DNA of 14,874 nucleotides from Azoarcus sp. GTDB taxonomy: Bacteria; Pseudomonadota; Gammaproteobacteria; Burkholderiales; Rhodocyclaceae. The notes below the pieces were generated by a model. It did no database searches and was not told the DNA's origin. It saw only the letters and a program-made list of their open reading frames with translations. The position numbers were made by a program, and so were the translations under genes. Each line of letters begins with the position of its first letter. The first letter of the stretch is position 1. This document shows positions 6,517-14,437 of this stretch, in pieces. The stretch lies in the NCBI GenBank assembly GCA_031268685.1, contig JAIRWW010000221.1, positions 1 to 14,874 on the forward strand. The letters run 5' to 3'.

Positions 6517-8847
6517 TTGAATAGCCCGTCTCCATTACCGGGCCGCGCACGCGCGCACAGGCTGCTTGCCGGACTCTGGCTGGTTTTTTTGTTGCTGGCC
6601 GCCTGCCTGTTGGCCGCCGGGTGGCAAAGCCGGGCCGGGCGCATAGATACCGACTTGCTGGCCTTGCTTCCGCGAGACGAGCGCCGCCCGGCGCTCGAAG
6701 CCGCGTTGAAGGCGCTCGCAGCCCAGGGCGAAAGACAGCTGGCTTTGCTGGTTTCCGCCCGCGACGATGCCTCGACGCGCAAAGCCGCCGCCGGTGTGCG
6801 CGAGGCACTTTCTGGACTCGGACTGGTGGAGCAGGGCGGGGCAGCGGACTTTCCCGGAGATTTCTACCTTCCATACCGGCAAGGTTTGCTGACGCCCGCC
6901 GATCGTGAGTGGCTCGCCACGGCGACGCCGGAAGCCGCCACGGCGCGTGCAATGAATCTTGCCCATGCCTTCTTTGCGCCAGGCAATCTGCCATGGCGAA
7001 GCGACCCATACGGTTTTTTCGGCAATTGGCTTCAGAGCTTGGGAGAAGCCACGCCGCTGCGCCCATTCAATGGCGAATTGATGGTTGAACACGATGGCAG
7101 ACCTTATGCGGCTTTGATTTATGCTTTGCCGCAAAGCGCTTTCGACGCCAATTTCCAGCAAAATCTGCTCGCTCGGCTCGACGAAGCGCAGGATCGCATC
7201 CATGCCATCGACGCCGGAGCGCATTTCCTTCGCGCTGGCGTCGTGCTGCATGCGGCTGCTGCTGCGCGTCAGGCCGAAGATGAAATGCGTCTCATCGGCC
7301 TGGGGTCTTTGGCCGGGACGTTTTTTCTGATCGGTTTTGTTTTTCAGAGCGCCAGGGCGCTGAAGCTCATCGTGGTTTCACTCGTTTCCGGGGCGCTCGC
7401 CGCGCTTTTCGCCACTTTTCTGCTTTTTGAACGTGTGCATGCCGTCACCCTCGTTTTCGGGGCCAGCCTGATCGGCGTCGCCGTCGATTACGCAATCCTT
7501 GTGTTCGCACAACATCTAGGCAGCGATGAACCGGTATGGGAGCGTTTCCGGAAATTGCTGCCGACCTTGGGTGCTGCGCTGCTCACGCCCGCGCTCGCTT
7601 ACCTGACTCTGGCGTTGACGCCTTTCCCTGGGCTGAAACAGATGGCGGTTTTCGCCGTGTGCGGAATTTTCGGCGCTTGGATGAGCGTCGTACTTTTTTA
7701 TCCTTATCTGCTTCCCGCGACCTTGCCGCTGCCCGCGAATGCCGGTTTGGTGACGCATCTTCTCTCGCGCTGGCCGCGCTGGCGCAATACCGGCTGGGCC
7801 TGGGGGCTGGCCTTGTGCATGGCCGCTGTTGTGGCGGGAGGCATAGCGCAGTTGCGGGCGGACGACGATATCCGTGGCCTTTTCCGTGGCGATGCCACGC
7901 TGATGGCGGAACATCGCCAAGCCTCTGAAATCATGCGCCTGCCCAGCCCGGCGCAGATGTTCCTGGTCAGCGCAGAGTCGCCGGAAGCCTTGTTGCAACG
8001 GGAAGAAGCCTTGATCGAGCGCCTGCGCCCCTTCGTCTCGGCAAACAGGATAGGCGGCTACGCAGCCGTGAGCCGCTGGCTGCCTTCCGGGGAAAAACAG
8101 CGCCAGACGCGCGCCTTGCAAGGGCGCATGCTGGCAAGCCGCGCCCAGCTTGCCAAGGATCTGGACATGCCTGCTGGCTGGGATGCGGAAGCTTCCCCGG
8201 ACAAGCTTCTCACTGTCGACGACTGGCTCTCGGCTCCAGTCAGCGCGCCGTTTCGCGCCCTTTGGCTGGGCGACATCCAGGACGGCGACGCGCCGGGATA
8301 TTCGAGCGTGGTGTTGCTGCAAGGTTTGGCCGACCAGGGCGCGGCGGTCGAACTCGCCGGGCTGACCGCGGGGGAATCCGGTATTCCCGGAGTGGAATGG
8401 GTCGACCAGACCCGCGAAATTTCCAGCCTGATGGCGCGTTATCGGGAACTGCTGGCGCGAACCCTTTTGTTCGCTTGTCTTCTGCTTCCCTTTTTGCTTT
8501 ATCCCTTCTTCAAACGCCGCGTCTGGCGCATTGTTGCGCCGGTTTTGGCCGCTGGCGGAATTACGCTGGCCGTCATGGGGTATCTGGCCATTCCCCTTCA
8601 GTTGCTGAGTATTCTTGCGCTTCTGCTGACCCTCGGCATGGGCATCGATTACGCCATTTTTCTGCAAGCGCGCCATACTCACGCGCATACGCTTCTGGCG
8701 ACTACGCTTGCCGCGTCGTTGACGCTTTTGTCTTTCGGGCTATTGGCGCTTTCGGATACGCCTGCGCTGCATGCGCTGGGCTTGACTGTCACGCTGGGCG
8801 TGGCGCTGTCATGGCTGTTGACGCCGGTGTTTTTGCGAAAGGGCTGA
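6517..8847 (+). CDS. MMPL/RND-type inner-membrane exporter of the APE cluster
   Basis: A 776-residue protein with the duplicated RND/MMPL layout: one membrane helix (about 17-36), a large periplasmic domain, five helices (about 258-400), then a second helix-loop-five-helix half (about 427-445 and 645-772), 12 helices in all. Each half has the conserved GxxxDYAI motif in its fourth helix, with Asp324 and Asp711 as likely proton-relay residues. Such transporters occur in APE, xanthomonadin and hopanoid clusters (ApeM position) and probably hand the polyene lipid to the LolA-like carrier. The only near start is TTG at 6517, since an in-frame stop lies at 6481 and no ATG or GTG intervenes; CAGGG at 6506-6510 is a modest ribosome site. 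The start lies just after a repeat element. Confidence 0.87.
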   Translation: MNSPSPLPGRARAHRLLAGLWLVFLLLAACLLAAGWQSRAGRIDTDLLALLPRDERRPALEAALKALAAQGERQLALLVSARDDASTRKAAAGVREALSGLGLVEQGGAADFPGDFYLPYRQGLLTPADREWLATATPEAATARAMNLAHAFFAPGNLPWRSDPYGFFGNWLQSLGEATPLRPFNGELMVEHDGRPYAALIYALPQSAFDANFQQNLLARLDEAQDRIHAIDAGAHFLRAGVVLHAAAAARQAEDEMRLIGLGSLAGTFFLIGFVFQSARALKLIVVSLVSGALAALFATFLLFERVHAVTLVFGASLIGVAVDYAILVFAQHLGSDEPVWERFRKLLPTLGAALLTPALAYLTLALTPFPGLKQMAVFAVCGIFGAWMSVVLFYPYLLPATLPLPANAGLVTHLLSRWPRWRNTGWAWGLALCMAAVVAGGIAQLRADDDIRGLFRGDATLMAEHRQASEIMRLPSPAQMFLVSAESPEALLQREEALIERLRPFVSANRIGGYAAVSRWLPSGEKQRQTRALQGRMLASRAQLAKDLDMPAGWDAEASPDKLLTVDDWLSAPVSAPFRALWLGDIQDGDAPGYSSVVLLQGLADQGAAVELAGLTAGESGIPGVEWVDQTREISSLMARYRELLARTLLFACLLLPFLLYPFFKRRVWRIVAPVLAAGGITLAVMGYLAIPLQLLSILALLLTLGMGIDYAIFLQARHTHAHTLLATTLAASLTLLSFGLLALSDTPALHALGLTVTLGVALSWLLTPVFLRKG

Positions 8848-8943
8848 GCGCTGATGCGAATGTCCGGAAATGCCGTCACTTCCGTTACGATACGTTCCGG
8901 AGCAGAATCAACAAATTTCGATCAACAAAAGGAGGGTAGTGTC

Positions 8944-10179
8944 ATGCAGCAGGGAAAAAGCGAAATAGTTATTATCGGCGCCGGGCCGTCCGGCGCAGTA
9001 GCGGCTGGATTGTTGAGGCGCGCTGGCCGTAGCGTGACTATTCTGGAAAAGGCGGATTTCCCGCGCTTCGTCATAGGCGAAAGCCTGTTGCCGCAGAGCA
9101 TGGAATACATCGAAGCAGCCGGAATGTTACAAGATGTTATCGAAGCTGGTTTTCAGTTCAAGAACGGCGCCGCCTTTGCCTGCGACACCAAATATGCTTA
9201 TTTTGATTTCCGCCAGAAGTTCTCCAAGGGTTGGGGAACGACCTACCAAGTGCAGCGAGGGCCTTTCGATAAAGTCCTGGCCGATGCCGCCGCGCGCATG
9301 GGGGCCGACATACGCTATAGCCATGAAGTGACCGCCGTCGATGTTGGCGGTAGCAAGCCCGTCGTCACCGTACATCCGGAAAATGGCGAGGATTATCAGA
9401 TCGCTGCTGAATTCCTGCTCGATGCAAGCGGCTACGGGCGGGTGTTGCCCCGCCTGCTGGACCTGGATATTCCCTCGACGCTGCCGGTGAGGCAGGCGAT
9501 TTTTACCCACATAGAAGACCGCATCGCACAAAATGCCGACGCGGCCTTCGACCGCGACAAGATTCTTATCTCGGTGCCGCCGGACGAGCCGGATGTCTGG
9601 TTCTGGTTGATTCCCTTTTCCAATGGGCGTTCCTCTATCGGCGTCGTCGGACGGCGCGAACAATTCGATGAGCGCGACGACAGGGAGCAACTGCTCGACC
9701 GCGTGAGGCGGACGCCGAACCTTGCCAGATTGCTGAAAAACGCCGTATGGGATACGCCGGTGCGAAATATCGTCGGTTATTCCGCCAATGTTAAATCGCT
9801 ATATGGGCGCAATTTCGCATTATTGGGCAATACCACTGAGTTCCTCGACCCGGTATTTTCTTCTGGCGTCACCATTGCATTCAAATCGTCCGATCTTGCG
9901 GTCAAGGCGTTGTTGAAGCAACTTGCGGGCGAGCCGGTCGACTGGGAGCGCGAATACGCCGAGCCGCTCAAGGTCGGAGTCGAAGCATTCCGCGCTTTCG
10001 TCACCGCGTGGTACGACGAGCGTTTGCAAAACATTATTTTCATGCCCGGCAAGGCGCCAGGAATCGAGCGCATGGTTTCTGCTGTGCTGGCCGGTTACGC
10101 TTGGGATGAAAATAATCCGTTCGTCGTCAACCCGGAACGTTATCTGGCTTCGGTGCAAGCGGCATGCGAACTCGCCTGA
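8944..10179 (+). CDS. Flavin-dependent halogenase-like FAD oxidoreductase
   Basis: A 411-residue FAD-binding protein of the PHBH-fold group that includes tryptophan and phenol/pyrrole halogenases and geranylgeranyl reductases. Visible motifs: dinucleotide-binding GAGPSG (12-17), GESLLP (45-50), FKNGA with Lys73 where halogenases carry a key lysine, DASG (160-163), the halogenase signature WFWLIP (219-224, WxWxIP), and GNTTEFLDPVFSSGV (295-309), a second FAD motif with Asn in place of the usual Asp. It could halogenate the aryl head group or oxidise/reduce the polyene; halogenated relatives (xanthomonadin, flexirubin) make the first plausible. ATG 8944 is fixed by an excellent AAAGGAGGG at 8928-8936; the frame extends to 8854 without support. 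Preceded by a 96-bp gap and overlapping the next gene by 16 bases. Confidence 0.82.
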   Translation: MQQGKSEIVIIGAGPSGAVAAGLLRRAGRSVTILEKADFPRFVIGESLLPQSMEYIEAAGMLQDVIEAGFQFKNGAAFACDTKYAYFDFRQKFSKGWGTTYQVQRGPFDKVLADAAARMGADIRYSHEVTAVDVGGSKPVVTVHPENGEDYQIAAEFLLDASGYGRVLPRLLDLDIPSTLPVRQAIFTHIEDRIAQNADAAFDRDKILISVPPDEPDVWFWLIPFSNGRSSIGVVGRREQFDERDDREQLLDRVRRTPNLARLLKNAVWDTPVRNIVGYSANVKSLYGRNFALLGNTTEFLDPVFSSGVTIAFKSSDLAVKALLKQLAGEPVDWEREYAEPLKVGVEAFRAFVTAWYDERLQNIIFMPGKAPGIERMVSAVLAGYAWDENNPFVVNPERYLASVQAACELA

Positions 10180-10727
10180 CAACCGGCTTCTGTTTGTGCA
10201 TCTGCTGCGTCTTGTGCCTGTGCGCCTGCGTTTCGCCGGCTAACAGGCATGGGACGCTTGCGCCGCCGCTCAAGATCGCGCTTGCCGCGCTCGGCGAACA
10301 CATGGTAGAACAGCAGCTCGTCATGCGCTGGCCGGGCGGCGAGCGCGCCATGGATGCGATACTGGAAATCGCCGGAGGGCGTCTACGGTTGGTCATGCTG
10401 GCTTTCGGTATGCGTATCACCAGCCTGGAATATGACGGAAAAGAACTGGCCGAGCAACGTTTCGTTCCGCATGCGCCGGATGGCGCGCGCATCTTGAATG
10501 ACCTGTTGCTGATTGCCGCGCCGCTGGAAGACCTGCGCCGCGCTTTGCCGCCGGGCACGAGTGTGTCGGAAGCGCGGGAAAACGGAAGGATGCGGCGGGA
10601 AATTGTCATGGATGGCGCGACGTTGGCCGTCATCGACTACGAAACGGAATCGCCATGGAAAGGCAAGGTCACATTCGCGCACCTTGCCATTGGGTACGAA
10701 CTAATCCTGGAATCGCATGAAATCTGA
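10164..10727 (+). CDS. DUF3261-like outer-membrane lipoprotein of the APE cluster
   Basis: A 187-residue protein with a type II (lipoprotein) signal: basic MRTR, hydrophobic core, and a plausible lipobox LCAC with Cys22 as the lipidated residue, followed by small and polar residues. The signal is unusually cysteine-rich (seven Cys in the first 22 residues). The mature part (for example PHAPDGARILNDLLLI and a C-terminal beta-rich region) resembles DUF3261 proteins that occupy the ApeN position between the exporter and the KS. No catalytic motif is seen; a role in placing the polyene lipid in the outer membrane is inferred from context. ATG at 10164 overlaps the preceding gene by 16 bases and has no strong Shine-Dalgarno. 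The 3' end overlaps the next start by 11 bases. Confidence 0.75.
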   Translation: MRTRLTTGFCLCICCVLCLCACVSPANRHGTLAPPLKIALAALGEHMVEQQLVMRWPGGERAMDAILEIAGGRLRLVMLAFGMRITSLEYDGKELAEQRFVPHAPDGARILNDLLLIAAPLEDLRRALPPGTSVSEARENGRMRREIVMDGATLAVIDYETESPWKGKVTFAHLAIGYELILESHEI

Positions 10728-11931
10728 GCTTTACCCGCCGATCCATATTTATCCTCCTGGTATTCTATGCGCTGCTGGCGATGATCTCGCCTCTGTGAGC
10801 GAAGCATTATTCAGCGGCAAAAGCCCGGGAATGCGGATGACCGATGCTTTCAGCCCGGGCCGCCAACTCCGGCTTGGCATCGTGGATGCGCCGTTGCCGG
10901 ACATAGACTTTTTGCCGGTGATGCAGCGCACGCGCAATAATGCCCTGATTCTGGCGGCGTTCGCCCGCATCGAAACGATGTATCGCAGGCTCGCCGCCGG
11001 CGTGCCCGCTTCGCGGATCGCTGTAGTGCTCGGCACCAGCACTTCCGGCATGTTCGAGTCGGAAAGCGCAGTGGAATATCTGGCGGCGCATGGCAGTTGG
11101 CCGCAAGGCTTCCATTTTTTACAGCAGGAACTGGGTTCCCCCGCCCGTATGCTGGCTGGACAACTTGGCGTGACGGGGCCGGCATACTCGGTATCGACCG
11201 CCTGCACATCCAGCGCCAAGGCATTGGCCGCAGCTGCCCGCCTCATCAATGCGGGCATGGCCGATCTGGCGCTGGCCGGGGGTGTGGATACCCTGACGCG
11301 CTTTACCGTCGCGGGCTTCTCGGCGCTGGATGCTGTGTCGCCTGAAGCCTGCCTGCCTTTCTCGAAAAACCGCAAAGGCATCAATATTGGCGAAGCCGCC
11401 GCGCTTTTCCTGTTGAGCAGGGAGCATCCAGGCGATGCTCCCTGCATCAGAATCGCCGGATGGGGAGAGAGTTCCGATGGTCATCATATTTCCGCCCCGG
11501 AACCCACGGGCGCGGGCGCAAAGCTGGCAGTAGGGGCGGCGCTCGAATGCGCCCGCATCGGCGCTGACGCCATTGGCTACGTCAACCTTCACGGCACTGC
11601 CACGCGCCAGAACGATGCGATGGAGAGCAGGGCCATGGCCGCCTGCTTGCCCGCCGATGTGCCCATGAGTTCGACGAAACCGCTCACCGGCCACACTCTC
11701 GGCGCGGCGGGCGCATTGGAAGCGGCCATTTGCTGGCTGGCGCTTGCCGACGACAGCCGCCGCTTGCCGCCGCAAATATGGGATGGCGCGCCTGATCCGG
11801 ACGATCCGCCTCTGCACTTGGTCGCGCTTGGAGAGCGCGCTGCCTCGCCGCTCAAATATGCGCTTTCGACATCCTTCGCCTTTGGCGGCAGCAATACAGC
11901 GCTGATTTTGGAACGGATGACCAAAACATGA
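10717..11931 (+). CDS. apeO: Beta-ketoacyl-ACP synthase, APE elongating ketosynthase
   Basis: A 404-residue thiolase-fold condensing enzyme with an intact Cys-His-His site: Cys163 in VSTACTSS, His292 in NLHGTAT, His326 in KPLTGHTLGAAG, with Lys321 just before. It catalyses decarboxylative Claisen condensation of malonyl-ACP with the acyl chain. In the studied APE system ApeO pairs with a chain-length factor ApeC to extend the polyene; no such CLF is in this window. Its distance from ApeR-like KS and position after the DUF3261 gene support the ApeO assignment. ATG at 10717 overlaps the lipoprotein gene by 11 bases; the TGA overlaps the dehydratase ATG by four. Confidence 0.88.
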   Translation: MKSELYPPIHIYPPGILCAAGDDLASVSEALFSGKSPGMRMTDAFSPGRQLRLGIVDAPLPDIDFLPVMQRTRNNALILAAFARIETMYRRLAAGVPASRIAVVLGTSTSGMFESESAVEYLAAHGSWPQGFHFLQQELGSPARMLAGQLGVTGPAYSVSTACTSSAKALAAAARLINAGMADLALAGGVDTLTRFTVAGFSALDAVSPEACLPFSKNRKGINIGEAAALFLLSREHPGDAPCIRIAGWGESSDGHHISAPEPTGAGAKLAVGAALECARIGADAIGYVNLHGTATRQNDAMESRAMAACLPADVPMSSTKPLTGHTLGAAGALEAAICWLALADDSRRLPPQIWDGAPDPDDPPLHLVALGERAASPLKYALSTSFAFGGSNTALILERMTKT

Positions 11932-12407
11932 ACAGGCAGGCCCACGATATGCATGACTACTTGCCCATTACGGAATATCTGTCGCATCGCGGCTATGCGC
12001 TACTGCTTGATCGCGTGATCGAGGCCAGCGCGAAACACATCGTATGCTCTGTCACCTTGCGGGAGAACAGCCCGTTTTGCCGGGAAGGGCGCGTGCCCGC
12101 CTACGTCGGTATCGAATACATGGCACAGGCTGCCGGAGCCTTGGTCGGTTGGGGTATGCATGCTAAAGGTATACGGCCTAAAATCGGTTTTCTCGTGTCG
12201 GTGCGCAAGTTCACAAGCACGGTCAACGGATTCGATGCCGGTGCGACGCTCACGGTCGAAGCGCGCGAAGTCATGCGCGACGACGATAGCGGGATGGGCG
12301 TTATGGCATGCGCGATATATCATCCCAGCGATGTCCTGGTTGCAAAAACCCAATTGGCTGCGTATATGCCTAAAGACCTGGATGCTTTTTCAAAGACACT
12401 GACATGA
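11928..12407 (+). CDS. apeP: Hot-dog 3-hydroxyacyl-ACP dehydratase, ApeP type
   Basis: A 159-residue single hot-dog domain with the FabA/FabZ-like pattern: LSHRGYALLLDRVIEA (His20) and a central helix YVGIEYMAQAAGALVGW (Glu63). In the characterised APE system ApeP forms a dehydratase complex with ApeI; here the ApeI partner would be the C-terminal domain of the ligase fusion. The enzyme step is removal of water from the 3-hydroxyacyl-ACP to give the conjugated double bond. The start at 11928 makes an ATGA overlap with ApeO; ATG 11949 (MHDYL...) is an alternative with AGGCAG upstream. The stop again overlaps the ketoreductase ATG by four bases. Confidence 0.87.
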   Translation: MNRQAHDMHDYLPITEYLSHRGYALLLDRVIEASAKHIVCSVTLRENSPFCREGRVPAYVGIEYMAQAAGALVGWGMHAKGIRPKIGFLVSVRKFTSTVNGFDAGATLTVEAREVMRDDDSGMGVMACAIYHPSDVLVAKTQLAAYMPKDLDAFSKTLT

Positions 12408-13156
12408 ATACTGTTGATACTTTGCGGTCAGGCAGCGTTTTGATCACAGGCGCTTCACAAGGCATTGGCGAAGCCATCGCGCGCCGCGCGGCGTCGGATG
12501 GCTTCCTGCCTGTGCTGCATTGCCGCAGCCAGCGCGAACGCACGGAACGGCTGGCGGACGAACTTGCCAGCAAGACCGGCGGCGCGCGTCCGCGCGTGCT
12601 GCAATTCGACCTTGCCGACCGCGCCGCCGCGAGCGAAAGCCTGCTTGCCGACATCGATGCGCATGGCGTCTACTACGGCGTGGTGTGCAATGCCGGAATC
12701 ACCGCTGACAATGCCTTCCCGGCCATGACCGACGAGGAATGGGACAGCGTGCTTAGCGTCAATCTGGACGGCTTCTACAACGTATTGCGTCCGCTGGTCA
12801 TGCCCATGGTTCAGGCGCGGCGGCCGGGGCGCATCGTTACGCTGTCCTCGCTTTCCGGGCAAATGGGCAATCGCGGCCAAGTCAATTACAGCGCCGCCAA
12901 GGCGGGAATCATCGGCGCGACCAAGGCGCTTGCACTGGAACTCGCCAAACGGCGCATCACGGTCAATTGTGTTGCGCCCGGACTGATAGACACCGAAATG
13001 GTCGAACAGGAAGTCATGGAACATATCTTGCCGTTGATTCCCGTACAGCGCGCGGGCAAACCGGAGGAGGTTGCCGCCGCCGTGAGTTTTCTGCTCTCTG
13101 ATGAGGCTGCCTACATTACGCGGCAGGTAATCGCTGTCAATGGAGGCATGCTGTGA
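12404..13156 (+). CDS. apeQ: 3-oxoacyl-ACP reductase (SDR, FabG type)
   Basis: A 250-residue classical short-chain dehydrogenase: nucleotide-binding TGASQGIG (15-22), an HCRSQRERT segment favouring NADPH after the second strand, NAG (96-98), Asn120, catalytic Ser149, Tyr162 and Lys166 in NYSAAK, and a C-terminal VNGGML. Length and motifs are those of FabG. It reduces each beta-keto intermediate on the ACP before dehydration. Within the alphabetical APE order it is the ApeQ ketoreductase, lying between ApeP and ApeR. ATGA overlap at its start and GTGA overlap at its end. Confidence 0.92.
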   Translation: MNTVDTLRSGSVLITGASQGIGEAIARRAASDGFLPVLHCRSQRERTERLADELASKTGGARPRVLQFDLADRAAASESLLADIDAHGVYYGVVCNAGITADNAFPAMTDEEWDSVLSVNLDGFYNVLRPLVMPMVQARRPGRIVTLSSLSGQMGNRGQVNYSAAKAGIIGATKALALELAKRRITVNCVAPGLIDTEMVEQEVMEHILPLIPVQRAGKPEEVAAAVSFLLSDEAAYITRQVIAVNGGML

Positions 13157-14403
13157 GTAGAGGTATTGGGGGCAGGAGAGTCGTCGTAACCGGCATGGGA
13201 GGGATCAGCCCATTGGGCTGGCAGTGGGATGAAATCGAAGCGCGGCTGCGTTCGCTGAAAAATGCGGTGCGTGTCATCGAAGAGTGGAAAAGCATCAAAA
13301 AACTGAATGCGGTCCTGGCCGCGCCTGTGGCTGATTTCCCCCTGCCGTCCGAACGCTACAACCGCAAGACGACGCGCAGCATGGGACGGGTGGCTATCCT
13401 GGCCTGCCGCGCCGCCGAATTTGCGCTTGCCGATGCCGGGCTTCTGGAGGACAAGGCGCTGCTTTCCTCCGGGCGTGTGGGGGTTTCCTATGGGTCTTCG
13501 AGCGGCGGCTTGAGCGCGACCGCCGACTTTGCCCGTCTTGTCGATACCCGTGAAGTGACGGGGCTGAGCGCCAGCAGCTATATCCGCATGATGGCGCATA
13601 CGGCGCCAGTCAATATCGCCGTTTTTTTCGGATTGACGGGCCGGGTTCATACCACCTCCAGCGCCTGCACTTCGGGGAGCCAAGGGGTCGGCTACGCCTA
13701 CGAAGCCATTTTGCATGGTTATGCCGACGTAATGGTTTCGGGTGGCGCGGACGAATTGTCGGAGGCTTCGCTGGCTGTATTCGACACATTATTCGCCGCC
13801 AGTACGCGAAACGATACCCCCCATTTGACGCCACGCCCCTACGACCGCGACCGCGATGGCCTTGTCATTGGCGAAGGCGCAGGCGTCCTGATTCTGGAAG
13901 AATACGAACATGCCAAGGCTCGCGGCGCGAAAATCTACGCGGAAGTCGTCGGCTATGGCACCAATTGTGACGGCACGCACGTCACCCAGCCCCGCGCCGA
14001 CACCATGGCGATCTCCATGCGGCTTGCGCTTGCTTCGGCAGGCTTGCCGCCGGAAGCCATCGGCTACGTCAATGGACATGGCACCGCCACTGACTTGGGA
14101 GACATCGCCGAAAGTAATGCAACCAATGAAGTCTTCGGCGCGCGCATGCCGATCAGTTCGCTCAAAAGCTATGTCGGCCATACGCTGGGCGCTGCGGGTG
14201 CGCTGGAAGCATGGTTTTCCATCGCCATGATGCGTGCGAACTGGTTTGCGCCCACGATCAACCTCGACAACTTCGATCCGCGCTGCGCGGAACTTGCCTA
14301 TATTACGGGCAGCGGCCTGGATCTTGAATGCGAGCATGTTATGAGCAATAATTTCGCCTTTGGCGGCATTAATACCTCGTTGATTTTCAGGCGCGCTTCA
14401 TGA
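13153..14403 (+). CDS. apeR: Beta-ketoacyl-ACP synthase II-like, second APE ketosynthase
   Basis: A 416-residue FabF-type condensing enzyme with a full catalytic set: Cys172 in SSACTSGS, His309 in NGHGTAT, Lys338 and His343 in SLKSYVGHTLGAAG, and the C-terminal NNFAFGGINTSL. In the APE system ApeR is a second, homodimeric ketosynthase separate from the ApeO:ApeC pair; a role in early or first condensation is likely. The start is GTG at 13153 with GGAGG at 13142-13146, overlapping the ketoreductase stop by four bases. Followed after 34 bp by a small exported protein gene. Confidence 0.9.
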   Translation: MSRGIGGRRVVVTGMGGISPLGWQWDEIEARLRSLKNAVRVIEEWKSIKKLNAVLAAPVADFPLPSERYNRKTTRSMGRVAILACRAAEFALADAGLLEDKALLSSGRVGVSYGSSSGGLSATADFARLVDTREVTGLSASSYIRMMAHTAPVNIAVFFGLTGRVHTTSSACTSGSQGVGYAYEAILHGYADVMVSGGADELSEASLAVFDTLFAASTRNDTPHLTPRPYDRDRDGLVIGEGAGVLILEEYEHAKARGAKIYAEVVGYGTNCDGTHVTQPRADTMAISMRLALASAGLPPEAIGYVNGHGTATDLGDIAESNATNEVFGARMPISSLKSYVGHTLGAAGALEAWFSIAMMRANWFAPTINLDNFDPRCAELAYITGSGLDLECEHVMSNNFAFGGINTSLIFRRAS

Positions 14404-14437
14404 ATGCGCCCTGTTGCCTGTTATTGGAGGAAAACTC

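Noticed and set aside
6302..6520. 72-codon plus-strand ORF, and a minus-strand counterpart, across the spacer between the LolA-like and MMPL genes
   Set aside because: Its sequence is just the two palindromic repeats translated (repeating LSLSK and PFDKL units); there is no ribosome site of note, and such peptides are known annotation artefacts of this repeat type.
7516..8688. 390-codon minus-strand ORF
   Set aside because: Antisense to the MMPL exporter, rich in Arg, Gln and Gly with no recognisable domain; a GC-driven open shadow frame.
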